Notes under the pieces: model-generated
Databases searched by the model: none
Told to the model about the DNA's origin: nothing
Seen by the model: the letters and a program-made list of their open reading frames with translations, nothing else
Translations under genes and position numbers: made by a program
Shown here: positions 51,651 through 61,368 of the stretch, one piece after another
Numbering within the stretch: position 1 is the stretch's first letter
Layout: every line of letters starts with the position of its first letter
Assembly: GCF_014653175.1 (NCBI RefSeq)
Contig: NZ_BNAG01000004.1
Span: forward strand, 372,001 to 436,000
Origin: Roseivirga thermotolerans
GTDB lineage: Bacteria; Bacteroidota; Bacteroidia; Cytophagales; Cyclobacteriaceae
Length of the DNA stretch: 64,000 nucleotides
Direction of reading: 5' to 3'

Positions 51651-52979
51651 ATGAAGTATCTTTTAACTTTAAGTCTGGCAATTGCTTTGTTCTTCAATGC
51701 TCAGGCCCAACAAAACCTTAAAACGCTCGACTCTGTTTTAACCTTCCTTTCTTCGGAGCAAATGTTTCACGGGCAGGTGTTAATTGCAGAAAACGGAAAG
51801 ACTATCTTTTCTAAGGCCTATGGTCGGCAGCGCCATGGAGAAGCCTATCTTACCACCACTCCCATCCACATACAGTCGGTGGCCAAGGGCATTACAGCCA
51901 TCAGCATTTTGCAGCTTAATGCGGAAGGAAAACTCAGCCTGCTGGATCCGATTGCACTATATCATCCTTCCATTCCCTATAAAGGTGTAAACCTGAGACA
52001 CATACTGAACCATACCAGTGGTATGCCGCGTTTCTTTGAGCTTATATTTAAGGAATGGCCACACGACCGTTTTCTTACGGTCAATGATATGGTTCATCTG
52101 GTGGCTCAATACATGCCCGACCCTCAAGGTGCTCCGGGAGCTCATGAAAACTACAACCAAACAGCCTATTTGTTGTTGCCCGGTGTAGTAGAGAAGGTTG
52201 CGGGCCAAGAATTCTCCCATTATGTGAAGCAGCACATACTAGAACCATCTGGAATGGAGAATACTCATTTTGTTACTGATGTGCCGGGATATAAGGAGAG
52301 AATAGGAGCAGCTCATTTAGACAATTTGTTCGCATTTATGTTGGGTGAAGGCAATATGGTATCTACTGCAGAAGACCTTTTCAAATTCGATCGTGCTTTG
52401 GCTCAGGAGAAAATTTTGGAAGCTGCCATTCAGGAGCTGGCCTATACTCCCATGATATTGGCAAGCGGAGAAAAGGGACGATATGGCTTTGGAGGTAGTT
52501 TAGTTGGCGACAAACCGGGGAACCGGGTGTTTCAGTACTTGGGGCAAGGGGTAGAGTCACACGTAATTTTTAGCCGCTATATTGATACCGATGACGTACT
52601 CATTGTGGTACACGACCGGTCGGTTGAGTATGCCGTTCCGGTATATAAGGCCATCCGAAACATTTGGAAAAAGAGACCATTCGAACTACCCCAACCAAGG
52701 GTAGAGCACAAGTTGAGCACCAACCTCATTAATAAATATGTGGGTGACTATGGAGATAATGGATTCATGCACATTACCACAGAAGGAGGTAAGCTATTTA
52801 TTCAACCCGATGGAAACCCCGGTAAAATGGAAATCGTGCCTTCTTCTGATACAACATTCTATTTCAGAGATCAAGCCGTAGACTGGCAAATATACCTCAA
52901 TGAGCAAGGCGAGGTCATTGGTTTTGGACCGCTGGGACAAAAAGAGTTTATGATGAAACGATTCCGACAGCAAAACTAG
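51651..52979 (+). CDS. Serine hydrolase, beta-lactamase class C family
   Basis: 442 residues with a signal peptide ending near NAQAQ. The SxxK motif is SVAK (in IQSVAKGITAISI), YxN-like is YNQ (ENYNQTAY), and HTSGMPRF is another family mark; the third motif is less clear. A C-terminal lipocalin-like portion (about 350-442) resembles DUF3471-type extensions. Members are D-aminopeptidases, esterases or penicillin-binding-like proteins. There is no evidence for drug resistance. Confidence 0.8.
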   Translation: MKYLLTLSLAIALFFNAQAQQNLKTLDSVLTFLSSEQMFHGQVLIAENGKTIFSKAYGRQRHGEAYLTTTPIHIQSVAKGITAISILQLNAEGKLSLLDPIALYHPSIPYKGVNLRHILNHTSGMPRFFELIFKEWPHDRFLTVNDMVHLVAQYMPDPQGAPGAHENYNQTAYLLLPGVVEKVAGQEFSHYVKQHILEPSGMENTHFVTDVPGYKERIGAAHLDNLFAFMLGEGNMVSTAEDLFKFDRALAQEKILEAAIQELAYTPMILASGEKGRYGFGGSLVGDKPGNRVFQYLGQGVESHVIFSRYIDTDDVLIVVHDRSVEYAVPVYKAIRNIWKKRPFELPQPRVEHKLSTNLINKYVGDYGDNGFMHITTEGGKLFIQPDGNPGKMEIVPSSDTTFYFRDQAVDWQIYLNEQGEVIGFGPLGQKEFMMKRFRQQN

Positions 52980-53126
52980 CTGATTACAGGCTCATTGGCC
53001 ACTGGTCAGTACATGACGGAGGGAACATACTAAGCCATAAAAAGAAGCTTTAAACCCTATAAAAGTCTACAATTTGCTTTACAGCTTTTAAGATAATTCG
53101 CATCTTCGCAGCAAAGAACTGAGACC

Positions 53127-53231
53127 ATGTTTATTATTCTAGTAATTGCCTTATTTATAGCCGCTATAGTTGCACCATTTGTATTGCCAAATACCAAAAT
53201 TAGTTCTCATGAGAAAGACTGGGAAGTATAG
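53127..53231 (+). CDS. Possible 34-residue membrane peptide
   Basis: ATG 53127 to TAG 53229-53231 encodes a hydrophobic helix (MFIILVIALFIAAIVAPFVL) and a polar tail (NTKISSHEKDWEV). It ends exactly next to a convergent PLDc_N gene. Its reality is uncertain; only length, hydrophobicity and a sensible stop support it. Confidence 0.3.
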   Translation: MFIILVIALFIAAIVAPFVLPNTKISSHEKDWEV

Positions 53232-53432
53232 TTAATAAGGCATTCTTCGCTGATTCCTTCCTATGATCAAATAGAGTATAGAGCCCAGAATGGGGAGTAG
53301 TATTACTACTATTACCCAAATGAGCTTGTTCTGACTTGGTTCAAAATCACTTCTTAAAATATCTACCAAGGCTACCAATACAATAAGGAAGGGAACAAGG
53401 TAGAAAACGAGAATTATAAAGAGCATACCCAT
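53232..53432 (-). CDS. Small PLDc_N-type membrane protein
   Basis: 66 residues, two helices, with FLIVLVALVDILRS and the motif ILLPILGSILYLIIGRNQ, the hallmark of the phospholipase D N-terminal (PLDc_N) membrane module that here stands alone. Often such proteins are small stress or immunity-like membrane proteins; function unknown. It lies 19 bases downstream of a paralog. Confidence 0.7.
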   Translation of the reverse strand: MGMLFIILVFYLVPFLIVLVALVDILRSDFEPSQNKLIWVIVVILLPILGSILYLIIGRNQRRMPY

Positions 53433-53451
53433 ACGGTGTTAATTTCCTGTG

Positions 53452-53787
53452 TTAATCCTCTGAGTTGAGGTTAAATGTTCGCTTAGGTTTTTTCTGTCCT
53501 TTTCCTACAGCAAAGTAAATAAGCGTCCCAAGGAATGGAGCAAAAATAACTACCAATAGCCATATTAACTTGGTTGTTCCATCTTTGAATTGACTGGTGG
53601 CAATATCTATAATAGCCGCCAATGGGAGTATAATTCCGACCAATAAGAAGATGATGACAAAAATTTCTACCCCACCGGGCATTCCAATTCCTAGCAATTC
53701 CATGTGTTTTTCTTTCAATATAGAAGCTAGCCGGAAAGTGACCAAGCTAAGCCCGATTATTTCATAAAAATAAATAGGGTTACTCAT
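53452..53787 (-). CDS. PLDc_N domain membrane protein
   Basis: 111 residues; the C-terminal half repeats the motif of its neighbour (LVVIFAPFLGTLIYFAVGKGQKK, two helices). The first forty residues are less conserved. A start at the internal ATG near 53703 (MELLGIGMPGG) would leave a standard-size protein and cannot be excluded. It forms a tandem pair with 53232-53432. Confidence 0.65.
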   Translation of the reverse strand: MSNPIYFYEIIGLSLVTFRLASILKEKHMELLGIGMPGGVEIFVIIFLLVGIILPLAAIIDIATSQFKDGTTKLIWLLVVIFAPFLGTLIYFAVGKGQKKPKRTFNLNSED

Positions 53788-54081
53788 TTAGATCACCTTT
53801 GTCAGACCCAGTATACTAAGCACAAGCTGTGTCCTCACCGCGTTTTTTAAGAACCATTTGTAAAGACACAAATGGAGGCAAGATTTAGAAATACACTTCT
53901 TGCCTAAAAATAAAAATAGGGTGAGTTACTTGATTTTGGATGGCATATGATGCTGCCCTTTGCCACTATTGTAGCTTCTCGTATGTGACTTACGAGGGGC
54001 TGGGAAGACACAACGTGTGGCGGAAGTTGTGTTGAACTACATAAATAATCCTGAAAAATAGAGCAAAGCAGTTCTATCCAG
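53788..54081. other. Intergenic region with a repeat and two hairpins
   Basis: No gene seen. Besides the palindromic element (53828-53881), it holds AGCTTCTCGTA/TACGAGGGGCT (53973-54001; two G-T wobbles) and ACACAAC/GTTGTGT (54008-54032), directly beside each other. Wobble pairs hint at a structure selected at the RNA or single-strand level. Confidence 0.5.
53828..53881 (-). repeat. Palindromic repeat element, copy B (inverted)
   Basis: Reverse complement of this stretch aligns with 39981-40035: CCTCCATTTGTGTC and GAGGACACA ends are identical and the middle differs at several positions. The long stem TGTGTC.../...GACACA stays paired because changed positions form G-T pairs. Confidence 0.7.
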
Positions 54082-55155
54082 CTATTCCTCTACCTGGCTT
54101 CTTCCCATAAGTTTTACCAGTAAGTCGGCATCGGGGTACTGTGCTAAAATAACGCGTGCCAGTACAATTAGCGGCACTGAAAGAAGCATGCCTGCAACAC
54201 CCCATATATAACCCCAAACTACCAGTCCGAGAATTACCGTTACTGTATTTAGGGCTACAGAAGACCCCATAACATAAGGTTCAATCACATTGCCCCAGAT
54301 AAACTGAGTAGCAATTAGCAGAGCAATAAAAAACAAGAAAGAGCCGCTAGAGTCGATCTGAATAAGGCCCAGTAATGCAGGAGGAATGGTAGCCGTTATT
54401 GAACCAACAGTAGGGATAAAGTTGAGAAGAAAGGCCAAAAAGCCCCAAAACAAGGCAAAATCGACCCCGAAAAAATAACAAATAGCCCCAAAGAATAGCC
54501 CGGTGAAAAAACTGGTAAAGAACTTTACCTTCATGTAGCTTACAATAGAGTTGCGTACCTCTACAAACGAACGGGTAAGCCTTTCTTTCCCCACCACATC
54601 ATCACCCTCCAGATAGGCAATGTATTTTTCGTACCGCACAATACTGCCAAGCACAGCTACCAAGTAAATCGCACAAAGTATAAAGTTGAAGGTGAAAGCG
54701 CCCAGTGAGCTCGCGAGTTCACCCGATGTATTCAACAGAAAATCAGTAGAAAACGCCTCATTTAGCATCTGGATGAACCCACCGGTTTCCAGTTGGCTAA
54801 CTCCCGGAATAAAATCTAGATTACCAAGTATGTCCTGGAATTTCACTTCAATCTGAGCCAGAAGTTTATCCTTCTCATCAACTATCTGCATGCCCGTATC
54901 ATACACGATAAGGCCAATTAGAAATATAAAGCCAAGGGTAATAATAGTAATTAAGGTTATGCTCACCGTATATGGCCAGCGTTTGCGCTCCAAAAAGCTG
55001 ATAATAGGAGTGAGTAGAATGCCAATAAACAAGGCAAAGGCCAGTGGAATGAGCAGTGAGGCCAGTGTTTTGATAATGACTATCCCCAATATTCCGGCAA
55101 AAATCAGCAAAACATTTTTTACTACTCTTAGGTCGGCATTGAAAGGGCTGTCCAT
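54082..55155 (-). CDS. AI-2E family permease-like protein
   Basis: 357 residues with about eight membrane helices. Typical features are LAFALFIGILLTPIISFLERKRWP, LNFIPTVGSI, GNVIEPYVMG and MLLSVPLIVLARVIL. The family includes the autoinducer-2 exporter TqsA and Na+/H+ antiporters; no activity can be assigned. A large hydrophilic loop lies in the first third, as in other members. Confidence 0.85.
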   Translation of the reverse strand: MDSPFNADLRVVKNVLLIFAGILGIVIIKTLASLLIPLAFALFIGILLTPIISFLERKRWPYTVSITLITIITLGFIFLIGLIVYDTGMQIVDEKDKLLAQIEVKFQDILGNLDFIPGVSQLETGGFIQMLNEAFSTDFLLNTSGELASSLGAFTFNFILCAIYLVAVLGSIVRYEKYIAYLEGDDVVGKERLTRSFVEVRNSIVSYMKVKFFTSFFTGLFFGAICYFFGVDFALFWGFLAFLLNFIPTVGSITATIPPALLGLIQIDSSGSFLFFIALLIATQFIWGNVIEPYVMGSSVALNTVTVILGLVVWGYIWGVAGMLLSVPLIVLARVILAQYPDADLLVKLMGRSQVEE

Positions 55156-55253
55156 TAAAAAAAGGTTTGAGATGGTTGAAAGGCCATAAATTAAAGAAAA
55201 TATTGGAGTGGAGCATTTATGCTAAAAAATTAAGTTCGAAAGCACTTTATATT

Positions 55254-55261
55254 TAGCTTTG
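55254..55261 (+). promoter_or_regulatory. -7 promoter element of accA
   Basis: TAGCTTTG is a full match to the Bacteroidota -7 consensus TAnnTTTG, 21 bases before the accA ATG. The -33 box is weak. Confidence 0.4.
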
Positions 55262-55282
55262 TAGTCGGATCATTTAACAAAC

Positions 55283-56230
55283 ATGCTTTTGGAATTTGAA
55301 CAACCAATAATAGAGCTTGAAGGTAAGTTGGCCGAGATGAAGCAACTGGCCGAGAGCAGCCGAGTGGATGTAACAGAAGACGTGAAATCATTGGAGCGAA
55401 AAATTCTCAGGCTCAAGGAAGAGACTTACAAAAACCTAACCCGTTGGCAACGCGTGCAGCTAAGCCGCCATCCGGAAAGGCCCTACACCTTAGATTATTT
55501 CTACAACATAACAGATGACTTTGTGGAGCTTCACGGTGACAGAACTGTGAAAGACGACAAAGCCATGGTAGGAGGCTTCGGAACCATTGGCGGCCAAACG
55601 GTAATGTTGGTGGGTCAGCAAAAAGGACGTAACACCAAGCAGCGCCAAATGAGAAACTTTGGTATGGCTAATCCGGAAGGCTACAGAAAAGCCTTGCGCC
55701 TATTCAAGATGGCCGAAAAGTTCAATAAGCCCATAGTTACGCTTATTGATACTCCCGGTGCCTATCCGGGGCTTGAGGCCGAAGAGAGAGGTCAGGGAGA
55801 GGCTATTGCAAGGAACATTAAAGAAATGTTTATGCTCAAGGTGCCTGTAATTTGCATAATTATAGGTGAAGGAGCCTCTGGTGGAGCTCTTGGTATAGCC
55901 GTTGGCGATAAGGTGCTTATGCTCGAGAATACCTGGTATTCGGTAATTTCTCCTGAGTCTTGCTCATCTATTCTTTGGAGAAGCTGGGACTACAAGGAGC
56001 AGGCAGCAGAAGCTTTGAAGCTAACCGCTACTGACATGCTCGGCTTCGGACTCATTGATGGCATCATTGAAGAACCGCTGGGTGGAGCTCATAGAGACCC
56101 GGACTGGATGTATGAAACACTTAAAAATCGGATTCTCAAAGAACTTAAGCCGCTCATGAAGCAGTCGGCTGAGGAGAGAATCAACAATAGAATAGAAAAA
56201 TTTGCCAACATGGGCGAAGTGGTGGAGTAG
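55283..56230 (+). CDS. accA: Acetyl-CoA carboxylase carboxyltransferase subunit alpha
   Basis: 315 residues, the usual size. Conserved parts are [16 protein letters not shown] at the start, [57 protein letters not shown] and [13 protein letters not shown]. With AccD it transfers the carboxyl from biotin carboxyl carrier to acetyl-CoA, giving malonyl-CoA for fatty acid synthesis. It is alone here, as is common in Bacteroidota. Confidence 0.95.
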   Translation: MLLEFEQPIIELEGKLAEMKQLAESSRVDVTEDVKSLERKILRLKEETYKNLTRWQRVQLSRHPERPYTLDYFYNITDDFVELHGDRTVKDDKAMVGGFGTIGGQTVMLVGQQKGRNTKQRQMRNFGMANPEGYRKALRLFKMAEKFNKPIVTLIDTPGAYPGLEAEERGQGEAIARNIKEMFMLKVPVICIIIGEGASGGALGIAVGDKVLMLENTWYSVISPESCSSILWRSWDYKEQAAEALKLTATDMLGFGLIDGIIEEPLGGAHRDPDWMYETLKNRILKELKPLMKQSAEERINNRIEKFANMGEVVE

Positions 56231-56267
56231 TACATACTCTACTTTTTCGTATGGCACTTAGCAGGTA

Positions 56268-56351
56268 AGCCTGTCTTAGATAAAGAATACAGTAATAGAC
56301 TCCGGTGGGTTAATTGTTGTAGGTTTTTAAGGCAGGCTCACTTTTTTGGTG
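56268..56351 (+). terminator. Terminator after accA
   Basis: AGCCTGTCTTA pairs with TAAGGCAGGCT (one wobble) across a wide loop and is followed by a run of six T. Confidence 0.5.
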
Positions 56352-56449
56352 GCGTGCGGCAAACTTTCACCCGGCCTGTTTAGTTTATCACTTGCTTTTT
56401 CTTTGCTGAAGGGATTGCTTAACTTTCCTCTGATTCCATCAATCGAACT

Positions 56450-57124
56450 ATGGCAAAAACAAAAGCTCAATCTAAACTCAAACCCTACATTTTAGATTTG
56501 ATTGTTGTAATTGCAGGTATTTCCATTGCCTTTGCACTAGACAACTATTCGGAAAACCGAAAACAGCAGCAAGAGGAAGTACTGTATCTACAAGCTTTGA
56601 GAGACGATCTTAAGCAGGACAAAGCCAACCTTAATAGAGTAGTAGACTCATCCAAGGTGCTCATTCAGAATGTATCTGAAACCTTTCAGTTTCTTTTCAG
56701 TCGTCAACCCCTGCAAAAATTTCAGATCAAGCACATTACCAGCACCTATACTGCTCCTTATTTTTTTGGTAATACAGGTACCTATAGTGCGCTTATAAAC
56801 TCCGGAGACCTGCAAATCATTTCATCGTTCGAGCTGCGCAACCAACTTGCCACGCATTATAACGTATCGTATACCGAACTACATCGTATAGACGATTTCA
56901 TTAAAAACCTGGTAGACAATCATCTGTATCCATATATGCTAAAAAATATTGCCTTTCAGCAGGGAACCAACGGAATTCGAGATACCAAACCACTATTGGA
57001 AAACGAGGCCATTAATCTAATGGGCAGTTACTACAATTTTTTGCTGACACGAAATAAAATATACGATCAGGTAATACAACGATGCGATTCACTCATCGCT
57101 AACATCAATATTGAACTCAAATGA
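56450..57124 (+). CDS. DUF6090-like membrane protein
   Basis: 224 residues with one N-terminal helix (YILDLIVVIAGISIAFALDNYSENRK) and a helical soluble part with EVLYLQALRDDLKQD and GTYSALINSGDLQIISSFELRNQL, typical of DUF6090 family proteins of Bacteroidota. Function unknown. The next gene overlaps by four bases. Confidence 0.72.
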   Translation: MAKTKAQSKLKPYILDLIVVIAGISIAFALDNYSENRKQQQEEVLYLQALRDDLKQDKANLNRVVDSSKVLIQNVSETFQFLFSRQPLQKFQIKHITSTYTAPYFFGNTGTYSALINSGDLQIISSFELRNQLATHYNVSYTELHRIDDFIKNLVDNHLYPYMLKNIAFQQGTNGIRDTKPLLENEAINLMGSYYNFLLTRNKIYDQVIQRCDSLIANINIELK

Positions 57125-57969
57125 ATTTACACGTAATAAACACCGGTTTTTTTAAACTAGATGGGGGAGCTATGTTTGGTGTGGTGCCCAAAAGCCTTTG
57201 GTCGCGCACTAACCCGGCCGATGAGAGAAACCTCTGTACATGGGCCATGCGATGCTTACTTATAGAAGATGGCGACCAGCTGATACTTATTGATAATGGA
57301 ATCGGAAGTAAGCAGGATGCCCGTTTCTTTAGTCATTATTACCTGCATGGAGAGGCCTCATTAGATGGTTCTCTGAAAAAAGCTGGGTTCGACAGATCGG
57401 ATGTCACAGACATGTTTCTTACCCATCTGCATTTCGATCATTGTGGGGGCGGAGTAGATTATGTGGGCGATGACAGAGAAAAATTGGAGTTGCATTTTCC
57501 TAATGCCAAATACTGGTCCAATCAAGACCATTGGAAATGGGCTACACAACCCAATGCACGCGAAAAGGCCTCTTTTCTGAAAGAAAATATTATACCTATG
57601 CAAGAAAGCGGTCACTTGCACTTTGTGCCCCTAAATGGACGGGCCGCTTTTCAGCAGTTTGAGGTACTTACTGTTGATGGTCATACCGATAAACAGATGA
57701 TTCCGAAAATAAAATATAAGGATCACACCATTGTGTTTATGGCCGATTTACTGCCTTCAGTTGGGCATATACCCTTGCCTTATGTGATGGGTTATGATAC
57801 ACGCCCCCTTTTAACCCTCGATGAAAAAGAGAAATTTTTGAACGAGGCGGCAGACCAAGGCTATATATTATTTCTAGAACATGACCCTATGAATGAATGT
57901 TGCACTGTAAAGCATACAGAAAAAGGAGTGAGACTCGATAAAACTTTTTCACTTAAAGAAATACTTTAA
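57121..57969 (+). CDS. Metallo-beta-lactamase fold hydrolase
   Basis: 282 residues. The metal-site motif is THLHFDHCGG (HxHxDH), with other ligands in VDGHTDKQ and FLEHDP. The start INTGFFKLDGGAMFGVVPKSLW resembles quorum-quenching-lactonase-type and related MBL proteins. The substrate is unknown. It is coupled to the DUF6090 gene by ATGA overlap and lies 3 bases before a patatin gene. Confidence 0.82.
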   Translation: MNLHVINTGFFKLDGGAMFGVVPKSLWSRTNPADERNLCTWAMRCLLIEDGDQLILIDNGIGSKQDARFFSHYYLHGEASLDGSLKKAGFDRSDVTDMFLTHLHFDHCGGGVDYVGDDREKLELHFPNAKYWSNQDHWKWATQPNAREKASFLKENIIPMQESGHLHFVPLNGRAAFQQFEVLTVDGHTDKQMIPKIKYKDHTIVFMADLLPSVGHIPLPYVMGYDTRPLLTLDEKEKFLNEAADQGYILFLEHDPMNECCTVKHTEKGVRLDKTFSLKEIL

Positions 57970-57972
57970 ACC

Positions 57973-58770
57973 ATGAAGGTAGGATTGGCACTGTCAGGCG
58001 GTGGAGCACGAGGTTTTGCTCATCTGGGCGTTTTAAAAGCTTTGGAAGAAGTAGGTATAAAGGTAGATATGATTAGTGGTGCCAGTGCGGGGTCAGTAGC
58101 GGCAGCCTTTTACAGCTATGGTTATAAGCCGGAAGAAACACTAAAGATTTTTGAAAACACCAATATCCTCAAGTTGGTATGGCCGGCATTTAGTGTAACG
58201 GGGCTGCTCAATATTCAAAAAACTGAGTCGGTATATAGCAAATACCTGAAGGAAGATAGCTTCGAAGCTTCGCAAATCCCTATTTACATTGCCGCAACCA
58301 ATCTCAATGAAGGGAAGACTGAAATGTTTCATTCAGGGTCGCTAAAGCAAGCAATTATGGCTTCATGCTGTATTCCCTTCATTTTTGATCCGGTAAAAAT
58401 TGGTGAAGATTACTATGTAGACGGAGGGATATTGAACAACATGCCTACAGAAATACTACAAGAGAAAGGTTGCGACTTTATAATTGGTGTAAATGTGGCA
58501 CCCCTGGTTAAAGAGCCTAATTTATCGGGGCCTAAGCGCATGATTGAACGAGTAACCGTATTAGCCCTAAGCGCCAATGTTATGTATAGTAGCCGGATTT
58601 GCGATGTTTACATTATGCCCCAAGAACTCAGAAAGTATGGTACGTTCGATTTTAAGAAGTCGCGCGAACTCTTCGATATAGGTTATGAGCATGCCCGACA
58701 ACTTTTAGATTCTCCTGAGAGTGAGAAGCTTCAAAAACTTCTGAGAATAGCCGAGTCGAAGTCGGCCTAA
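57973..58770 (+). CDS. Patatin-like phospholipase family protein
   Basis: 265 residues. The oxyanion loop LSGGGARGFAHLGVL, nucleophile elbow GASAG and catalytic DGG (YYVDGGILNNMP) are all present, so it should be an active Ser/Asp lipid acyl hydrolase. No signal peptide is seen. The adjacency with an MBL hydrolase suggests a lipid or ester-cleaving operon, by inference only. Confidence 0.85.
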   Translation: MKVGLALSGGGARGFAHLGVLKALEEVGIKVDMISGASAGSVAAAFYSYGYKPEETLKIFENTNILKLVWPAFSVTGLLNIQKTESVYSKYLKEDSFEASQIPIYIAATNLNEGKTEMFHSGSLKQAIMASCCIPFIFDPVKIGEDYYVDGGILNNMPTEILQEKGCDFIIGVNVAPLVKEPNLSGPKRMIERVTVLALSANVMYSSRICDVYIMPQELRKYGTFDFKKSRELFDIGYEHARQLLDSPESEKLQKLLRIAESKSA

Positions 58771-59014
58771 TCTTTTCCCGGGTATAAATCACCTTTCACC
58801 TGTTCAAGAAGGTAGTGGACACTTTACATTCTTTTGCCGTTTTAGCATGAATCCAATTTTTTTTAGCAAAAACAACCAATACTGGTAAACCTTTTGTGGG
58901 TTTGATACGACTACAAAAAAGAAATTCATAGAGTCGTACGTGTGTTTGACTTGCGGCTCGTCTAAGACAATAAACAAAACAATCAAACATCAAAAACTCA
59001 ATCTAAGAACAGCA

Positions 59015-61366
59015 ATGCGAGTATTTTTTATCGTTGCCTGGGTGTGCCTGTTGGTCAATATGGCACAGGCCCAGGAAAAGTTTACCCTAAACGGGTACAT
59101 TAGAGACGCGGCCAATGGCGAGGAGCTTATTGGCGTTACCGTGTATGTGAAAGAAACCCAGGCCGGAGTTATTTCCAATGCCTATGGGTTTTACTCTCTC
59201 ACCCTTCCCAAAGGCACTTATCATGTAAGCTTCACTTTCATAGGCATGAAAACCGTAGAACGGATCATTGAACTCAATGCCGATAAGTCTATGAATATTG
59301 AGCTGCAGGAAGAAGTGCTTAACCTGAGCGAAGTAGTAGTGACCGGAGAGCGGGAAGATGAGCACGTAGTGAAAATTCAGATGAGCAAGAATGAACTTAA
59401 TCTTGCTCAGGTGAAAAAGTTGCCGGCTCTCTTTGGCGAACCCGACATTATTAAAACCATACAAATGCTTCCGGGAGTTATTTCTGCAGGAGAAGGCACC
59501 TCCAGTTTTTTTGTGCGTGGAGGGAGTGCCGATCAGAATCTGATTCTTATTGATGAAGCTCCTGTTTATGATCCCTCTCACTTGTTTGGCCTTTTCTCAG
59601 TGTTTAATGCCGATGTTATAAAAGACTCTGAATTATATAAGGGAGGAATTCCGGCACAGTTTGGCGGTAGACTTTCTTCCATTTTGGAAGTACGCACCAA
59701 AGACGGAAACAATAAGAAGTTTGGAGGAGAGGCTGGTATTGGCCTGCTGGCTAGTAGTCTTATGTTAGAAGGACCTATTAAAAAAGACAAAAGCTCATTT
59801 ATTGTTTCGGCCAGGCGGTCTTATGTAGATATGTTTTTAAAACTGGCCGATCAGGATAACTTGGTGTATTTCTATGATGTAAATGCCAAAGTCAACTGGC
59901 GGGCAAACAATAAGAACCGTTTCTTTCTGGCACTTTATGCCGGCCGTGACGACTTTAATTTTGATGGAGAGTTTGGCTTTGACTGGGGGAATAAAACAGC
60001 CACATTTCGTTGGAATCACCTGTATAATGATAAGCTATTTTCCAACACATCGCTCATAGCAAGCAAGTTCGACTATGGCCTTGGGTCATCTACACAAAGC
60101 GATGGTTTTCAGTGGGATTCAGACCTTACAGAATATAGCTTTAAACAAGACCAGAACTACTTCTTCAACCCCAGATTGAGTCTGGATTTTGGCTATCATT
60201 TGACCTATCGCCAGTTTAACCCGGGAATTATAGAGCCGGGCGAGGGATCCATTTTTAAGTCTACAGCACTACAGAAAGAGTATGCGTTAGACCACGCCTT
60301 CTATGCCGGGTTGGAGCATCAGGTTTCTGACAAGCTCACTTTTCAGTATGGAGCAAGGCTTTCTATTTTCCAGAACATAGGAGAGCAAATGGTATATGAG
60401 TATGAAGATGTAAACAATAACGTTCAACCTGTGAGAACCGACTCTACTTACTATGGTGACTTTGAGAATATTAAAACTTACATTAATCTGGAGCCGCGAT
60501 TTTCGGCACGATATATCGTCAATGAGTCAACCAGTATAAAAGCAAGCTACAATAGAATGGTGCAGAATACGCACCTCATAAGTAGTGGCACGGTGCCTCT
60601 TCCGTTCAATACATGGGCACCAAGCTCAACTTACCTGCTTCCTCAAAAGGCCGATCAGTTGGCTGTAGGCTATTTCAAAAACCTCAATAATAACCGCTAT
60701 GAGTTTTCGGTTGAGGCCTATTACAAAGACATACAGAATGTAACCGATTTTGCCGATAATGCGCGGATTTTCTTTAATCAGGACCTGGCCACTGAATTTA
60801 GGCAAGGTGCTTCAGAAGCTTACGGACTGGAGCTAATGTTGCAGAAGAGGAAAGGCGACCTTAGCGGGTTTATCTCTTACACATGGTCGAAGGCTACACG
60901 CCAGGTGCCCGGAGTAAATCATGGCAACGAGTTTTTTGCCAATCATGACAGACGCAATAGCCTCAATGTAGTGGCTACTTACGACTACAACGACAAATGG
61001 ACCTTTGGAGGAAACTTTACATACGGTACGGGCAGGCCCATAACCCTACCGGCAGGGTCTTATGAGTATGGCGATGGCTATCTGCCTGATATTATTACCG
61101 AAAGGAATGGTTACAGGCTAAGCGATTTTCATCGAATGGATTTAAGTGCTACACTAACACCACGCAAGAATGCCGGAAAGAAGTATGAAACTTCCTGGGT
61201 GTTCTCTCTTTACAATGTGTATAGCCGCAAAAATCCATTTTCTGTCTACACTCGGGTTACCATGGACGATGACGGAAATATAACTGGCGATGGCACTCAG
61301 AAAGAGGCTCGCCTGATTTACTTGTTCCCTGTACTCCCTTCAATCACCTACAACATTACCTTTTAA
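59015..61366 (+). CDS. TonB-dependent receptor with carboxypeptidase-regulatory-like N-terminal domain
   Basis: The start at 59015 gives a signal peptide (MRVFFIVAWVCLLVNMAQAQ). Then come a CarboxypepD_reg-like domain (FTLNGYIRDAANGEELIGVTVYV), a plug (IIKTIQMLPGVISAGEGTSSFFVRGGSADQNLILIDEAPVYD region) and a beta-barrel of about 600 residues ending in an aromatic strand (ITYNITF). It imports an unknown ligand through the outer membrane. The DUF4249 lipoprotein gene follows two bases later, the usual partner. No SusD-like gene is present. Confidence 0.88.
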   Translation: MRVFFIVAWVCLLVNMAQAQEKFTLNGYIRDAANGEELIGVTVYVKETQAGVISNAYGFYSLTLPKGTYHVSFTFIGMKTVERIIELNADKSMNIELQEEVLNLSEVVVTGEREDEHVVKIQMSKNELNLAQVKKLPALFGEPDIIKTIQMLPGVISAGEGTSSFFVRGGSADQNLILIDEAPVYDPSHLFGLFSVFNADVIKDSELYKGGIPAQFGGRLSSILEVRTKDGNNKKFGGEAGIGLLASSLMLEGPIKKDKSSFIVSARRSYVDMFLKLADQDNLVYFYDVNAKVNWRANNKNRFFLALYAGRDDFNFDGEFGFDWGNKTATFRWNHLYNDKLFSNTSLIASKFDYGLGSSTQSDGFQWDSDLTEYSFKQDQNYFFNPRLSLDFGYHLTYRQFNPGIIEPGEGSIFKSTALQKEYALDHAFYAGLEHQVSDKLTFQYGARLSIFQNIGEQMVYEYEDVNNNVQPVRTDSTYYGDFENIKTYINLEPRFSARYIVNESTSIKASYNRMVQNTHLISSGTVPLPFNTWAPSSTYLLPQKADQLAVGYFKNLNNNRYEFSVEAYYKDIQNVTDFADNARIFFNQDLATEFRQGASEAYGLELMLQKRKGDLSGFISYTWSKATRQVPGVNHGNEFFANHDRRNSLNVVATYDYNDKWTFGGNFTYGTGRPITLPAGSYEYGDGYLPDIITERNGYRLSDFHRMDLSATLTPRKNAGKKYETSWVFSLYNVYSRKNPFSVYTRVTMDDDGNITGDGTQKEARLIYLFPVLPSITYNITF

Positions 61367-61368
61367 GT

